Positions 6,786-12,906 of a DNA stretch of 21,837 nt are shown one piece after another; positions within the stretch are counted from its first letter, which is position 1, and each line of letters opens with the position of its first letter. Made by a program: the position numbers and the translations under genes. The notes beneath the pieces are model-generated. The model searched no databases and was not told where the DNA came from. It saw only the letters and a program-made list of their open reading frames with translations. Origin of the DNA: a virus; the IMG/VR virus record IMGVR_UViG_3300010318_000064, positions 1 to 21,837 of that record. One strand, written 5' to 3'.

Positions 6786-7677
6786 TGCTATTCCTTTCAT
6801 AGTTTGTTATTAGCAATTCTTTTCTATCCTTTTGCGCTTCTGTATATGTTTTACTAGAACGCATTGTATATGTCAAGTCCCAATCATTAAAATAATAATC
6901 TGAGAACCTTTTTCTTAAAACTTCATTTGAATTATATGTAATCATCCAATCGTGTGGACACCTAACCACATCTTCGTAGAATCTCATATGATTGAAACCT
7001 GAGTGCATATCTCCGTTCTTTCCGTATAAGTCATCCTTAATATCATAAGGAGGGTCGAGAAAGACAAAACAGTTGTCGCCGCTCGCATTCATTACATCCC
7101 TGTAATCAAGGTTTGTTATCCACCAGTTCTTAATGAGTTTAGAATACTCTGGTAGTTTGTTTATACCTGTCATACTAAAGTTCTGTTCTGATGCCTGTTC
7201 AGAGAAAGAACTACTCTCTCCAAGTCCCGAGAAACTACACTTGTTTAGTATAAAGAAGTAGACTGCCTTTGTCAAGTTATCCGCTCGACCATTTATTTCT
7301 TCTCTTGCCTTGTTGAACAGGGCACGATGACTTTCAATGTTATCGAGAATAGACTTGTCCCATTGTGATTTATCTACTTGCTTTTTTCTAAGCGGTTTAG
7401 AGACATACTCAATGGGTTGCTTAATCCTAACCAACTCTTCATGAAGTTGGTCGCCCTTGTTCTTCAATTGGTTCCAAAAGTTAAACAAGTTAAAATAGGC
7501 ATCATTAACCCAAACTCTAACGTCAGGTCTAGTCTGGGTTACATGCAGTGCCATTGACCCGCCACCAAGGAACGGTTCCCTGAACTCCTCAAAGTGCTCG
7601 GGTATGTCTGGACTTAGTTTCTTTATCGCCCTTGACTTGCCACCTGGATATCTTAGTGGTGTTTTTAGTGATGTCAT
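6778..7677 (-). CDS. dam: Dam-type (alpha-class, D12) adenine-N6 DNA methyltransferase
   Basis: A 299-residue D12-class methyltransferase (PF02086 type), methylating adenine N6, classically in GATC. Motifs: L-R-Y-P-G-G-K-S (8-15, motif X), R-E-P-F-L-G-G-G-S (33-41, motif I), N-D-A-Y (58-61), and F-L-D-P-P-Y (206-211, motif IV). Motif order X, I, target domain, IV marks the alpha class. The target sequence cannot be read from this. I start at ATG 7677, because it overlaps the TGA of the 30-aa upstream gene (ATGA); a TTG at 7698 has no SD. It leads the modification island and overlaps the nuclease gene by eight bases. Confidence 0.9.
   Translation of the reverse strand: MTSLKTPLRYPGGKSRAIKKLSPDIPEHFEEFREPFLGGGSMALHVTQTRPDVRVWVNDAYFNLFNFWNQLKNKGDQLHEELVRIKQPIEYVSKPLRKKQVDKSQWDKSILDNIESHRALFNKAREEINGRADNLTKAVYFFILNKCSFSGLGESSSFSEQASEQNFSMTGINKLPEYSKLIKNWWITNLDYRDVMNASGDNCFVFLDPPYDIKDDLYGKNGDMHSGFNHMRFYEDVVRCPHDWMITYNSNEVLRKRFSDYYFNDWDLTYTMRSSKTYTEAQKDRKELLITNYERNSND
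7247..7275 (-). promoter_or_regulatory. Candidate internal sigma70 promoter in the Dam-like gene
   Basis: TTGACA (7275-7270), 17 bases, TATACT (7252-7247) inside the methyltransferase coding sequence. If used, it would transcribe the nuclease, second methyltransferase and ParB-like gene separately. A weaker pair (TTGACA, 17 bases, TAAAAC) follows at 6876-6848. Coding constraint may produce either by chance. Confidence 0.3.
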
Positions 7678-7766
7678 CTTGAGTGCTTTCTGTACCAATC
7701 AACCAACATAGTTCCGAGGAATAATCCTCCAGCAACTGAAATAATAGTCATAAAAAAGTCTAACAT
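7674..7766 (-). CDS. Micro membrane protein, 30 aa
   Basis: A 30-residue frame starting with ATG 7766, six bases after a GAGGA and overlapping the end of the preceding 59-aa gene. Its TGA overlaps the Dam-like ATG (ATGA). One hydrophobic helix fills most of it (FFMTIISVAGGLFLGTMLV), followed by a basic end (WYRKHSR). The SD and both junctions argue that it is translated. It may act mainly to couple translation into the methyltransferase gene, or be a small membrane effector. Function unknown. Confidence 0.6.
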   Translation of the reverse strand: MLDFFMTIISVAGGLFLGTMLVDWYRKHSR

Positions 7767-7939
7767 ACCTCTTCCTCTTCTTTGAGCAGTTTCTCTTCCA
7801 ACTGCTCTAATCTTTGCCTATTTTCGTTGATTCGAACAGCGTTCAAGTTGATAACCTGATTCAATGCTCTTAAAGTACCGTAAAGAGATACCGCAAAAAC
7901 AACTGCTCCACCAATCCACATAATATAAAACCAACTCAT
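7760..7939 (-). CDS. Small membrane protein with coiled-coil tail, 59 aa
   Basis: A 59-residue protein starting with ATG 7939 behind AAAGGA. An N-terminal membrane helix (about residues 3-25, WFYIMWIGGAVVFAVSLYG) is followed by a heptad-like charged segment (RINENRQRLEQLEEKLLKEE) able to form a coiled coil. The topology suggests a membrane-anchored cytoplasmic coiled coil. It sits between tRNA-Arg and the 30-aa membrane gene, probably on the tRNA transcript. No lysis motif (lipobox, endolysin pairing) is near, so I do not call it a spanin or holin. Confidence 0.75.
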   Translation of the reverse strand: MSWFYIMWIGGAVVFAVSLYGTLRALNQVINLNAVRINENRQRLEQLEEKLLKEEEEVC

Positions 7940-7965
7940 TATTTATCCTTTCAAGAAAAGAAATG

Positions 7966-8038
7966 CGCCCCAGGTAGGAGTCGAACCTACGACCGACGGA
8001 TTAGAAGTCCGTTGCTCTATCCACTGAGCTACTGAGGC
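7966..8038 (-). tRNA. tRNA-Arg (anticodon TCT)
   Basis: Full cloverleaf on the minus strand: acceptor GCCTCAG/CTGGGGC with one G-U pair, D stem GCTC/GAGC, anticodon stem ACGGA/TCCGT, loop CTTCTAA, T arm GTAGG-TTCGACT-CCTAC, discriminator G. CCA is not encoded. It reads AGA codons, which are common in AT-rich phage genes and rare in many hosts, so it probably supports phage translation. Confidence 0.95.
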
Positions 8039-8047
8039 ATTTTCATT

Positions 8048-8077
8048 ATTTTAACATATTTATTTTTTGTTTGTCAA
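8048..8077 (-). promoter_or_regulatory. Sigma70 promoter for tRNA-Arg
   Basis: TTGACA (8077-8072), 18 bases, TAAAAT (8053-8048), with TG one base ahead of the -10 (extended -10). Predicted start near 8041, only a few bases before the tRNA 5' end. It lies in a short AT-rich gene-free stretch (8039-8120). Confidence 0.75.
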
Positions 8078-8120
8078 GTAAAAGATTACCCTTATATTCA
8101 TTTTTATGGTGTTCCGACTC

Positions 8121-8282
8121 TCACTTCCTTCTCTTTCTGACTGGGATAATCTCTGTCGGAGCATTTTGAGGGTCGTCTCTGTCTCTCCTCTTGAGGTAGT
8201 CCTCTATCTCAAATAATTTGTAAACAACGAACAGATTTGCCGCTGCGGAGAGAGTAACCAATAAAATAAAAGAAGCACTCAT
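8121..8282 (-). CDS. Small membrane protein, 53 aa
   Basis: A 53-residue protein with an N-terminal hydrophobic helix (about residues 4-24, SFILLVTLSAAANLFVVYK) and a charged tail ending in a basic cluster (IPVRKRRK). The start ATG 8282 overlaps the previous gene's TGA (ATGA). Probably inserted with the tail in the cytoplasm. The first helix could also be read as an uncleaved signal, but there is no lipobox. Function unknown; last gene before the tRNA-Arg promoter. Confidence 0.65.
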   Translation of the reverse strand: MSASFILLVTLSAAANLFVVYKLFEIEDYLKRRDRDDPQNAPTEIIPVRKRRK

Positions 8283-8551
8283 TTCGCATCCCTTAAATTT
8301 GTGGGCGAGAGGTTGTTGTCCCTTTTTGCCCTAATCATTATTCTGAGGAACTTTGCTCGAACCCACTCGGACTCGCCTGTTGTGAGTCTAACTAAGCATC
8401 TGTATTCGTCCCTATGCCACTGATAGTTCCAATCTTCTGGAAGTTCTGTTATTCTCTTGCTCTTAAAAACAAGTCCAACTTCTCCCGCTGCGCCGATTGG
8501 TCCCACCAATCTTACTAAGTCACCCTTGTCAAATTCTTGCCTAATCGTCAT
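8279..8551 (-). CDS. Small KxGDLV-type beta-barrel protein, 90 aa
   Basis: A member of the small barrel group: F-D-K-G-D-L-V-R-L-V-G at residues 8-18, then a turn (GAAGEVGLVFKSKRI), a strand (YRCLVRLTTGESEWV) and a short basic helix at the end. The pattern of G-D-L-V, G-x-V, alternating hydrophobics and a conserved W suggests an SH3/KOW-like fold. I start at ATG 8551, eight bases after GGGG; an ATG two codons earlier (8557) is equally in frame. Function unknown, with nucleic-acid or protein binding inferred from the fold only. Confidence 0.75.
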   Translation of the reverse strand: MTIRQEFDKGDLVRLVGPIGAAGEVGLVFKSKRITELPEDWNYQWHRDEYRCLVRLTTGESEWVRAKFLRIMIRAKRDNNLSPTNLRDAK

Positions 8552-8975
8552 AGTCATCGCCCCAATAACCCAAAAATGGATTATCGTATTCGTCTGTATC
8601 TATCTTTTGTTTTTCTCTTTCTTTTTGTCTCTGTTCTTTTTGTTTAATGAACTTTCTCCTCATAATCTCAAACCTATCATTTCTTTCGAGCATACCATCG
8701 ACTATAGCGGGCAAATAAACAGAAGAACCACCCACAAAGACCCTTACCTTTTCTCCGTCTTTCATTGTCAAAACAGGGTCTGAGTTTATAACTCGCGGGT
8801 GCATCACAAACTCCTTAGCAGTAAGTTCTCTTCTCACAACCCTTCTTCCACTAGGACCTTCTTCCACTGCATTGAGTATAAAAGTTCCGTTCTTGGTTGC
8901 CTTGACGAACTTTCTCTTGCCATCGAGCAAATAAGAAATTTGCTCTATAGTTCTACTGTCTCTAAAGTTGCTCAT
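8541..8975 (-). CDS. Unknown protein with charged C-terminal tail, 144 aa
   Basis: A 144-residue protein, not recognised. The first ~95 residues look beta-rich (KRKFVKATKNGTFILNAV; D-G-E-K-V-R-V-F-V-G-G-S-S-V-Y-L-P). A strongly charged helix follows (about 103-122, RRKFIKQKEQRQKEREKQK) and then an acidic end (YWGDDYDD). Start ATG 8975 overlaps the lipoprotein stop (ATGA). The charge pattern suggests binding to nucleic acid or another protein, as inference only. Confidence 0.75.
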   Translation of the reverse strand: MSNFRDSRTIEQISYLLDGKRKFVKATKNGTFILNAVEEGPSGRRVVRRELTAKEFVMHPRVINSDPVLTMKDGEKVRVFVGGSSVYLPAIVDGMLERNDRFEIMRRKFIKQKEQRQKEREKQKIDTDEYDNPFLGYWGDDYDD

Positions 8976-9196
8976 CTATTCCAGACCCCATCTCTGCAAA
9001 TGTAGTATTCATCACAGACATAAGTTTCTCTTGTTTCGTTCCAGCAATAGTATTGATTGCACACGTTGACTCTTCTGGTGGTATAATAGCAGTCCGTTTC
9101 TGTGTATTCATACTCAGGATGCTGAGGGTCGCAATCATCATCCAAGACAATCAAACACCCCTGTAACATAAACAATAACAAAACTAAAATTCTCAA
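8972..9196 (-). CDS. Small Cys-rich lipoprotein, 74 aa
   Basis: The N-terminus is a lipoprotein signal peptide: R2, a hydrophobic run (ILVLLLFM), then a lipobox-like L-Q-G-C with Cys14. The mature ~60-residue domain has six more cysteines among many Tyr, Asp and Glu, with pairs spaced like knots (DDDC; TDC; NVCNQYYC; YVCDEYYIC). That predicts three disulfides in an exported protein anchored in the host envelope. Phage lipoproteins of this kind include T5 Llp, which blocks the receptor against superinfection; that role is only an analogy here. The start TTG 9196 has GGAG six bases ahead; an in-frame TTG at 9202 is too close to it. A downstream ATG would destroy the signal. Confidence 0.7.
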   Translation of the reverse strand: MRILVLLLFMLQGCLIVLDDDCDPQHPEYEYTETDCYYTTRRVNVCNQYYCWNETRETYVCDEYYICRDGVWNR

Positions 9197-9210
9197 GACC
9201 AACTCCAGTT

Positions 9211-9465
9211 CTAAGCAGTTATCCGCAACTCGACAATACGCCTACATAAATTAGCATATCTCTTTGGTACATGTCCAGTATTTTTTGCCTCAAGTATGTT
9301 TAGTTCTGGTTCTGCCCACTCCTCAACCTCTGGGACGTAAACCAGACACTTACCTTCAATTGTTGAGTATCTGTAAAACATTGCCTCATAACCGTTTACG
9401 TTTGTATCAAATAGATTATAATCTTCAATAAACAAAACCGCTTCGCCCTGCTTGATGTCTGTCAT
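9211..9465 (-). CDS. Small beta-barrel-like protein, 84 aa
   Basis: An 84-residue protein with I-K-Q-G-E-A-V-L-F-I near its start, then strands (YEAMFYRYSTIEGKCLVYV) and a W-A-E-P-E-L segment, similar in layout to the other small barrels in the window. The start ATG 9465 has AAGGAT six bases ahead and overlaps the TGA of the 37-aa upstream frame (ATGA). Function unknown. Confidence 0.75.
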   Translation of the reverse strand: MTDIKQGEAVLFIEDYNLFDTNVNGYEAMFYRYSTIEGKCLVYVPEVEEWAEPELNILEAKNTGHVPKRYANLCRRIVELRITA

Positions 9466-9575
9466 TTCGTAATCCTTTTTTCTAAAGAGTGAACTTTTAG
9501 TGCTAATACTATTATACATACTACACTAAAAATGTCAAGAAAAGCATTTATTTTTACTATATTCCAAAACCACAT
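9462..9575 (-). CDS. Micro membrane protein, 37 aa
   Basis: A 37-residue frame starting with ATG 9575 seven bases after a full GGAGG. Its stop overlaps the next gene's start (ATGA). One membrane helix (about residues 11-27, AFLDIFSVVCIIVLALK), preceded by Trp-rich MWFWNIV and followed by a basic end (LEKRITK). The SD and junction are strong for so short a frame. A consensus-like promoter lies within it (9511-9538), so the DNA may serve both purposes. Function unknown. Confidence 0.6.
   Translation of the reverse strand: MWFWNIVKINAFLDIFSVVCIIVLALKVHSLEKRITK
9511..9538 (-). promoter_or_regulatory. Sigma70 promoter with perfect hexamers
   Basis: TTGACA (9538-9533), 16 bases, TATAAT (9516-9511). 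Predicted start near 9504, about 40 bases before the 84-aa gene, which leads a run containing the lipoprotein and later genes. It lies inside the 37-aa frame. Confidence 0.65.
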
Positions 9576-9595
9576 AACAAAACCTCCATTACTAA

Positions 9596-9817
9596 CTATG
9601 GTTGTTCTGCTGGGTTTACTCCTCTTTTACCTAACTTCTGGACATGTGAGGACCTAAACTTCTCTGTTACGCCCTCTTTGGTGATAACTGTCGCTGTCTT
9701 CATCAGCACGTCAAGTTCAAGCAAGAACCCTGGACCATCCCACTCATACTTCTCCATTCCCAGTCTGCCTTCTCCTAGTTTGAACCTACGATACCTTACT
9801 AAATCACCTTTTTTCAT
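9596..9817 (-). CDS. Small KxGDLV-type beta-barrel protein, 73 aa
   Basis: The clearest family member: M-K-K-G-D-L-V-R-Y at the very N-terminus, then a loop, G-P-G-F-L-L-E-L-D-V-L, a strand (TATVITKEG) and a final S-S-H-V-Q-K-L. Start ATG 9817, four bases after GAGG and 14 bases inside the end of the preceding barrel gene, so two barrel genes are in tandem. A small SH3-like fold is inferred from the strand pattern. Function unknown. Confidence 0.75.
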   Translation of the reverse strand: MKKGDLVRYRRFKLGEGRLGMEKYEWDGPGFLLELDVLMKTATVITKEGVTEKFRSSHVQKLGKRGVNPAEQP

Positions 9818-10055
9818 TAAACCTCACAAGATTCCAAATCCAGTGGTTCTCCCTTTTGCCGCTGGTGAAAACAACCCTAACCTCCTTACCATTCCAAGAA
9901 GTCACCATGCCAACTGCATCAGTGTCAACAAAGTCTGACCACGTTTCGTGCTTGAGGCGAACAAGCATACCCTTGCTTAATTCTTTTTGTTTGATTCTAG
10001 TCCTCAATTTTCTTGTAACCCTTCGACAAGCGTCTAGCAACCTGATGACAAGCAT
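9804..10055 (-). CDS. Small beta-barrel protein with basic N-terminal extension, 83 aa
   Basis: The barrel part starts at about residue 27 (S-K-G-M-L-V-R-L-K), followed by V-G-M-V-T-S-W-N-G-K-E-V-R-V-V-F and a closing W-I-W-N-L-V-R-F. The first 26 residues are strongly basic (RRVTRKLRTRIKQK). The start is uncertain. ATG 10055 has GGAAAG five bases ahead but overlaps the upstream gene by 59 bases. A TTG at 10007 would give a 67-residue protein with an 11-base overlap, closer to local habit. Confidence 0.6.
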   Translation of the reverse strand: MLVIRLLDACRRVTRKLRTRIKQKELSKGMLVRLKHETWSDFVDTDAVGMVTSWNGKEVRVVFTSGKRENHWIWNLVRFNEKR

Positions 10056-10275
10056 TGAGACTTTCCGCGCTTATTGCATTGCATTTCTCAAGTTCTTTTC
10101 TAATTTGAATGAAAATTTCCTCAAACACATTGCTGGCATCAGAGATGTCTTTGGTGTCTAAGTTGTCTATAGTGTACCCTTTTATTTCCGAAAGAACGTT
10201 TCCAAAGGAGTCTGTGTATCTGCTTCTCCACTTGAATCCTCTACCTGTTCTTGTTTCTGTGCTGACATAGGACAT
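9997..10275 (-). CDS. Unknown protein, 92 aa
   Basis: A 92-residue protein, not recognised. The N-terminal ~35 residues look beta-like (RGFKWRSRYTDSFGNVL). The rest is helical (ASNVFEEIFIQIRKELEKC then NAISAESLNACHQVARRL). I start at ATG 10275 behind AAGAGA; an ATG at 10296 is possible. Either start overlaps the upstream barrel gene by 94 bases or more in another frame, far more than elsewhere in this window, so one of the two ends may be wrong. Confidence 0.55.
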   Translation of the reverse strand: MSYVSTETRTGRGFKWRSRYTDSFGNVLSEIKGYTIDNLDTKDISDASNVFEEIFIQIRKELEKCNAISAESLNACHQVARRLSKGYKKIED

Positions 10276-10460
10276 TGTTCTCTTATTAAACTCCATTCTT
10301 TAAACGGTCTTATATTCCCAGCGTTGAGACCGTTAGATAACAATACATTATACGTGTCTTCGTTCAAGTATCCGACTATTTTGCCATAAATGGACAAAGG
10401 TCTACCCCAAGGATAATCTCTGAGGTAAACCTTTTCTCCCAATTTATATTCTCTGTCCAT
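10182..10460 (-). CDS. Small beta-barrel-like protein with polar tail, 92 aa
   Basis: Residues 1-60 follow the local barrel pattern: Y-K-L-G-E-K-V-Y-L-R, then Y-G-K-I-V-G-Y, N-V-L-L-S-N-G and a closing segment before K-E-W-S-L-I. The last ~30 residues are polar and look disordered (QKQEQVEDSSGEADTQTP); this tail is the part that overlaps the next gene. The start is ATG 10460. A small hairpin (ATACCT/GGGTAT) covers the SD and start and could reduce translation. Confidence 0.6.
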   Translation of the reverse strand: MDREYKLGEKVYLRDYPWGRPLSIYGKIVGYLNEDTYNVLLSNGLNAGNIRPFKEWSLIREQCPMSAQKQEQVEDSSGEADTQTPLETFFRK

Positions 10461-10476
10461 ACCCTAAATAGGTATT

Positions 10477-10914
10477 TTATACGACTTTTACCAGTTCTAT
10501 GTCAAAGTTCAAGTCCTTGCCTGCCATTGGGTGGTTAAAATCGACAGTAACCGTCTCCTCATTAACAGAGTTAATTATTCCACGAACTGGTTGTGTTCCA
10601 ACCTGACCCTCAATGACGACACCAGTTTCGAACTTGAAGTCCTCTGGGAAGTGCTCCTTGTTGACTTCTTGCACACCATCTGGATTATGGGGTCCGTATG
10701 CTTGGTCCGGCGAAAGGGTTACAGTCTTCTTTTGTCCCACCTTCATACCGTCAACTGCACTGTCGAAACCTGGAATCATCTCTCCTGCTCCAACCGTAAA
10801 ACTAATCGGTTCTCCTCTCTCATAGGAACTGTCGAATGTCGTTCCGTCCTTGAACGTTCCCTTGTAGTGAACCTGAACTCCTCTTCCTGACTTTGCGATT
10901 GTCTTCTTTGCCAT
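10477..10914 (-). CDS. slyD: FKBP/SlyD-type peptidyl-prolyl isomerase
   Basis: Cis-trans prolyl isomerase, 145 residues. FKBP core: V-H-Y-K-G-T-F (15-21), T-T-F-D-S-S (25-30), then F-T-V-G-A-G-E-M-I-P-G-F-D (39-51) and G-M-K-V-G. An insert-in-flap chaperone-like domain follows A-Y-G-P (73-76) and returns at V-D-F-N-H-P-M-A-G-K (124-133), the hallmark of SlyD/FkpB proteins. The His-rich metal-binding tail of E. coli SlyD is absent, so it is closer to FkpB or short SlyD forms. It probably folds phage proteins in the cytoplasm (no signal peptide). Start ATG with AAGGAG eight bases ahead. Confidence 0.93.
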   Translation of the reverse strand: MAKKTIAKSGRGVQVHYKGTFKDGTTFDSSYERGEPISFTVGAGEMIPGFDSAVDGMKVGQKKTVTLSPDQAYGPHNPDGVQEVNKEHFPEDFKFETGVVIEGQVGTQPVRGIINSVNEETVTVDFNHPMAGKDLNFDIELVKVV

Positions 10915-10916
10915 AA

Positions 10917-11132
10917 CTATTTCTCCTTTTTCTCTAAGTTATCAATCATTCTTTGCAAATACCATTTTGCTTTTTTTAAATCTTCGATTGGATTCTCTTT
11001 GTGCTTATGCCTAGTGACATACTTTACTACATTCCCCTCACTGAATCCGAGGTCCCAAGATTCAATGAACTCTATTACCTCAATACCTCCCTTGTTGTAG
11101 TGTTCAGGATGATTCACCCTCTCTTTCTTCAT
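10917..11132 (-). CDS. DUF3310 family protein
   Basis: A 71-residue protein matching the phage DUF3310 family: V-N-H-P-E-H-Y-N (6-13), G-I-E-V-I-E-F-I-E, G-N-V-V-K-Y-V-T-R (33-41) and D-L-K-K-A-K-W-Y-L. These are often annotated as nucleotide kinase-like, but the activity is not established. It overlaps the thymidine kinase stop (ATGA), which hints at a shared role in nucleotide metabolism. Confidence 0.9.
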   Translation of the reverse strand: MKKERVNHPEHYNKGGIEVIEFIESWDLGFSEGNVVKYVTRHKHKENPIEDLKKAKWYLQRMIDNLEKKEK

Positions 11133-11689
11133 ATCTCCACCTTATTGATAACAGAGTGTTTCCAACACACTGGTTGATAAGACTCTGCTCCTCCGACAAG
11201 TATGTCGCTATCTTGTTTGCCCTCTAGTCTCTTGGTATAGTAGGCATCCCTATCGCACTCTGAGCATACGGCAGGGCACACTTCAATTTTAGTCGCCCAA
11301 GGCATCAGGTCCTTGACCTCCCTAAACGAGTTGTATCCATCTGGATGGGAGGATAGTTGTAGTGTCGATACTAACACAGTCTTACCCATCTTGTACAACT
11401 CCAGACAAGCAGCAGCAGACTCAGGAATCATAAACAGTTCATCAACTGCTACAACATCTGCTTCTCTTGCTTGTTCAAGTATTTCTGACCCCGACTTTAC
11501 CAAAACTGAAGTGTGCTCCTGCCCCTTGTGAGTGACCACCTTGTTTTCAGAATACCTGTCGTCCATGCAAGGTTTGAAAAGTATTACTTTTCTGTTCTGG
11601 TATCTGTATCTCTCCAGTGTTGCAAGCATTCTTGTTGTCTTGCCGCCAAACATTGGACCAGTGAATATCTTTAACTCAGGTGGTTTCAC
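11129..11689 (-). CDS. tdk: Thymidine kinase (TK1-type)
   Basis: ATP-dependent phosphorylation of thymidine to dTMP for phage DNA synthesis. The 186 residues have a P-loop G-P-M-F-G-G-K-T (11-18), D83-E84 (catalytic glutamate), a zinc site C142-x2-C145 with C175-x2-H178, and the substrate-binding Y171 region (ESYQPVC). The usual D-E-x-Q-F reads D-E-L-F-M, so the conserved Gln is replaced, which is unusual. GTG start at 11689, with GAGGA eight bases ahead. It forms a pair with DUF3310. Confidence 0.95.
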   Translation of the reverse strand: MKPPELKIFTGPMFGGKTTRMLATLERYRYQNRKVILFKPCMDDRYSENKVVTHKGQEHTSVLVKSGSEILEQAREADVVAVDELFMIPESAAACLELYKMGKTVLVSTLQLSSHPDGYNSFREVKDLMPWATKIEVCPAVCSECDRDAYYTKRLEGKQDSDILVGGAESYQPVCWKHSVINKVEI

Positions 11690-11693
11690 TTCC

Positions 11694-12668
11694 TTATTCC
11701 TCTATGAATCTCTCTACCAAATCCTGAACTGTCTCTTGGATAGTGGAGGTATCTGCTACTTCTGTTTTCTGCTCCTCAATGTTGATGTAGAATGTCATTG
11801 GAACATACTCGCCCTCAAACAAAGTTTCTTCGTGTCGGTCAAAGAACTTATAAGTTGTTGCGGCAACATCATTCGTATCTGATAGGGCATTGGATAATTC
11901 TTGGAGCAAATCCTTGTGGAAATAAAAGATATCACTATCCTCTGCTTGTTCTAAATACATTTGAGCAGCAAGTGCTTGTGCTGTCTCATAACTTGTTGCT
12001 GTCTTTGTTTCTGAACTTGAATGAACCCTCTTGTAGTCATCCGAAGTTGATGTTGCTGTTACAACATAAATTGATTCACCATTGATTACATTACTCATTT
12101 TTCTTTTTTCCTCCTCTGCTTCTTTTTGTAGTCTAGCAATCATTGCTTCTATTGATTCTGCACCATCAGTATACCTCGTGACGGCACAATTGTAAAGTGT
12201 TTTCTCAAAACCAATGTGTCGTTTCTTACCTTTGAACATTGCTTTGAACTCATCTTCTGTGAGAACTGGTGTTGTGACCCAAGTCGCAGTCCAGTCTTGT
12301 TCGCTTTCTTGGATAACCTCATAGCATTGGAGTGGATGAACCATTCGCTCGTCGTCATCGTCAAGAATAATGCTCTCCCTACTTGGAGTACTTACGGGAC
12401 GGATATCCCTGCCTACCTTGGTGTAGCAGTCAAACATATCCACATTTCCCAAACCAGCGACGGCAACTTCTGAAAACTTGTTCATAAATTTGTCTGTTCT
12501 GTTGTAGGTTCTCACAACAGCACCTGGAACTATGCCCTTCTTTGTTAGTTCTCTTACATAATCTTCCCTTACCCCGATGCTCACATTTAGGTAAGTCTGG
12601 AAGTCATTGTTAATTTCTTCACACTCTTTACGAGTGTGCTTTGGGTTGCTACAATAAGTGCAAGGCAT
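11694..12668 (-). CDS. Zinc-knuckle protein of unknown function, 324 aa
   Basis: The N-terminus is an exact CCHC zinc knuckle, C3-x2-C6-x4-H11-x4-C16, the spacing found in retroviral nucleocapsid and other RNA or single-strand DNA binding proteins. A region with K-K-G-I-V-P-G-A-V-V-R-T-Y (about 43-55) resembles the local barrel motif. A charged helix follows (about 178-192, ARLQKEAEEEKRKM), and the C-terminal third is acidic. Start ATG 12668 behind GGGAG. The knuckle suggests nucleic-acid binding; the rest is not recognised. Confidence 0.75.
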   Translation of the reverse strand: MPCTYCSNPKHTRKECEEINNDFQTYLNVSIGVREDYVRELTKKGIVPGAVVRTYNRTDKFMNKFSEVAVAGLGNVDMFDCYTKVGRDIRPVSTPSRESIILDDDDERMVHPLQCYEVIQESEQDWTATWVTTPVLTEDEFKAMFKGKKRHIGFEKTLYNCAVTRYTDGAESIEAMIARLQKEAEEEKRKMSNVINGESIYVVTATSTSDDYKRVHSSSETKTATSYETAQALAAQMYLEQAEDSDIFYFHKDLLQELSNALSDTNDVAATTYKFFDRHEETLFEGEYVPMTFYINIEEQKTEVADTSTIQETVQDLVERFIEE

Positions 12669-12669
12669 T

Positions 12670-12906
12670 TTACTCTCCCTCTATTTCATCAATTCCGTGA
12701 ACATCTATAAAAATCGGTGTCTGTTCCCCAACATAAGAACCAGCAACATTGAATTCAAAAAACTCTTCTGCTTCTTCGTAGGAACATCCGTCTCTCATTA
12801 TTATTTGGATGCAGGTTTCCCTGTTATAGATAGCAACATCTCCTCCTGCTTGCCAAGAGCGACCAGAACCTATAAAAGCATCCTCAAATCCGTCTGCTAA
12901 AAGCAC
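12670..12906 (-). CDS. Conserved phage hypothetical protein, 78 aa
   Basis: A 78-residue protein of a type I have seen in many phages: F-E-D-A-F-I-G-S-G near the start, then I-Y-N-R-E-T-C-I-Q-I-I-M, S-Y-E-E-A-E-E-F-F-E-F-N-V and G-E-Q-T-P-I-F. The function of the family is unknown. GTG start at 12906, eight bases after AGGGG and sharing one base with the previous stop. Confidence 0.8.
   Translation of the reverse strand: MLLADGFEDAFIGSGRSWQAGGDVAIYNRETCIQIIMRDGCSYEEAEEFFEFNVAGSYVGEQTPIFIDVHGIDEIEGE

Noticed and set aside
7674-7939. Two small membrane genes as a holin or spanin pair
   Set aside because: No lipobox, no proline-rich periplasmic domain and no endolysin nearby; only general membrane-protein features can be supported.
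8962-9150. Alternative minus-strand frame in another phase over the lipoprotein
   Set aside because: The competing frame has the signal peptide, lipobox, SD and ATGA junction; this one has none.
10531-10890. 119-codon plus-strand open frame
   Set aside because: Entirely antisense to the FKBP gene, whose family motifs are unmistakable.
11532-11882. 116-codon plus-strand open frame
   Set aside because: Antisense to the thymidine kinase P-loop region and the end of the zinc-knuckle gene; no SD and no recognisable motif.
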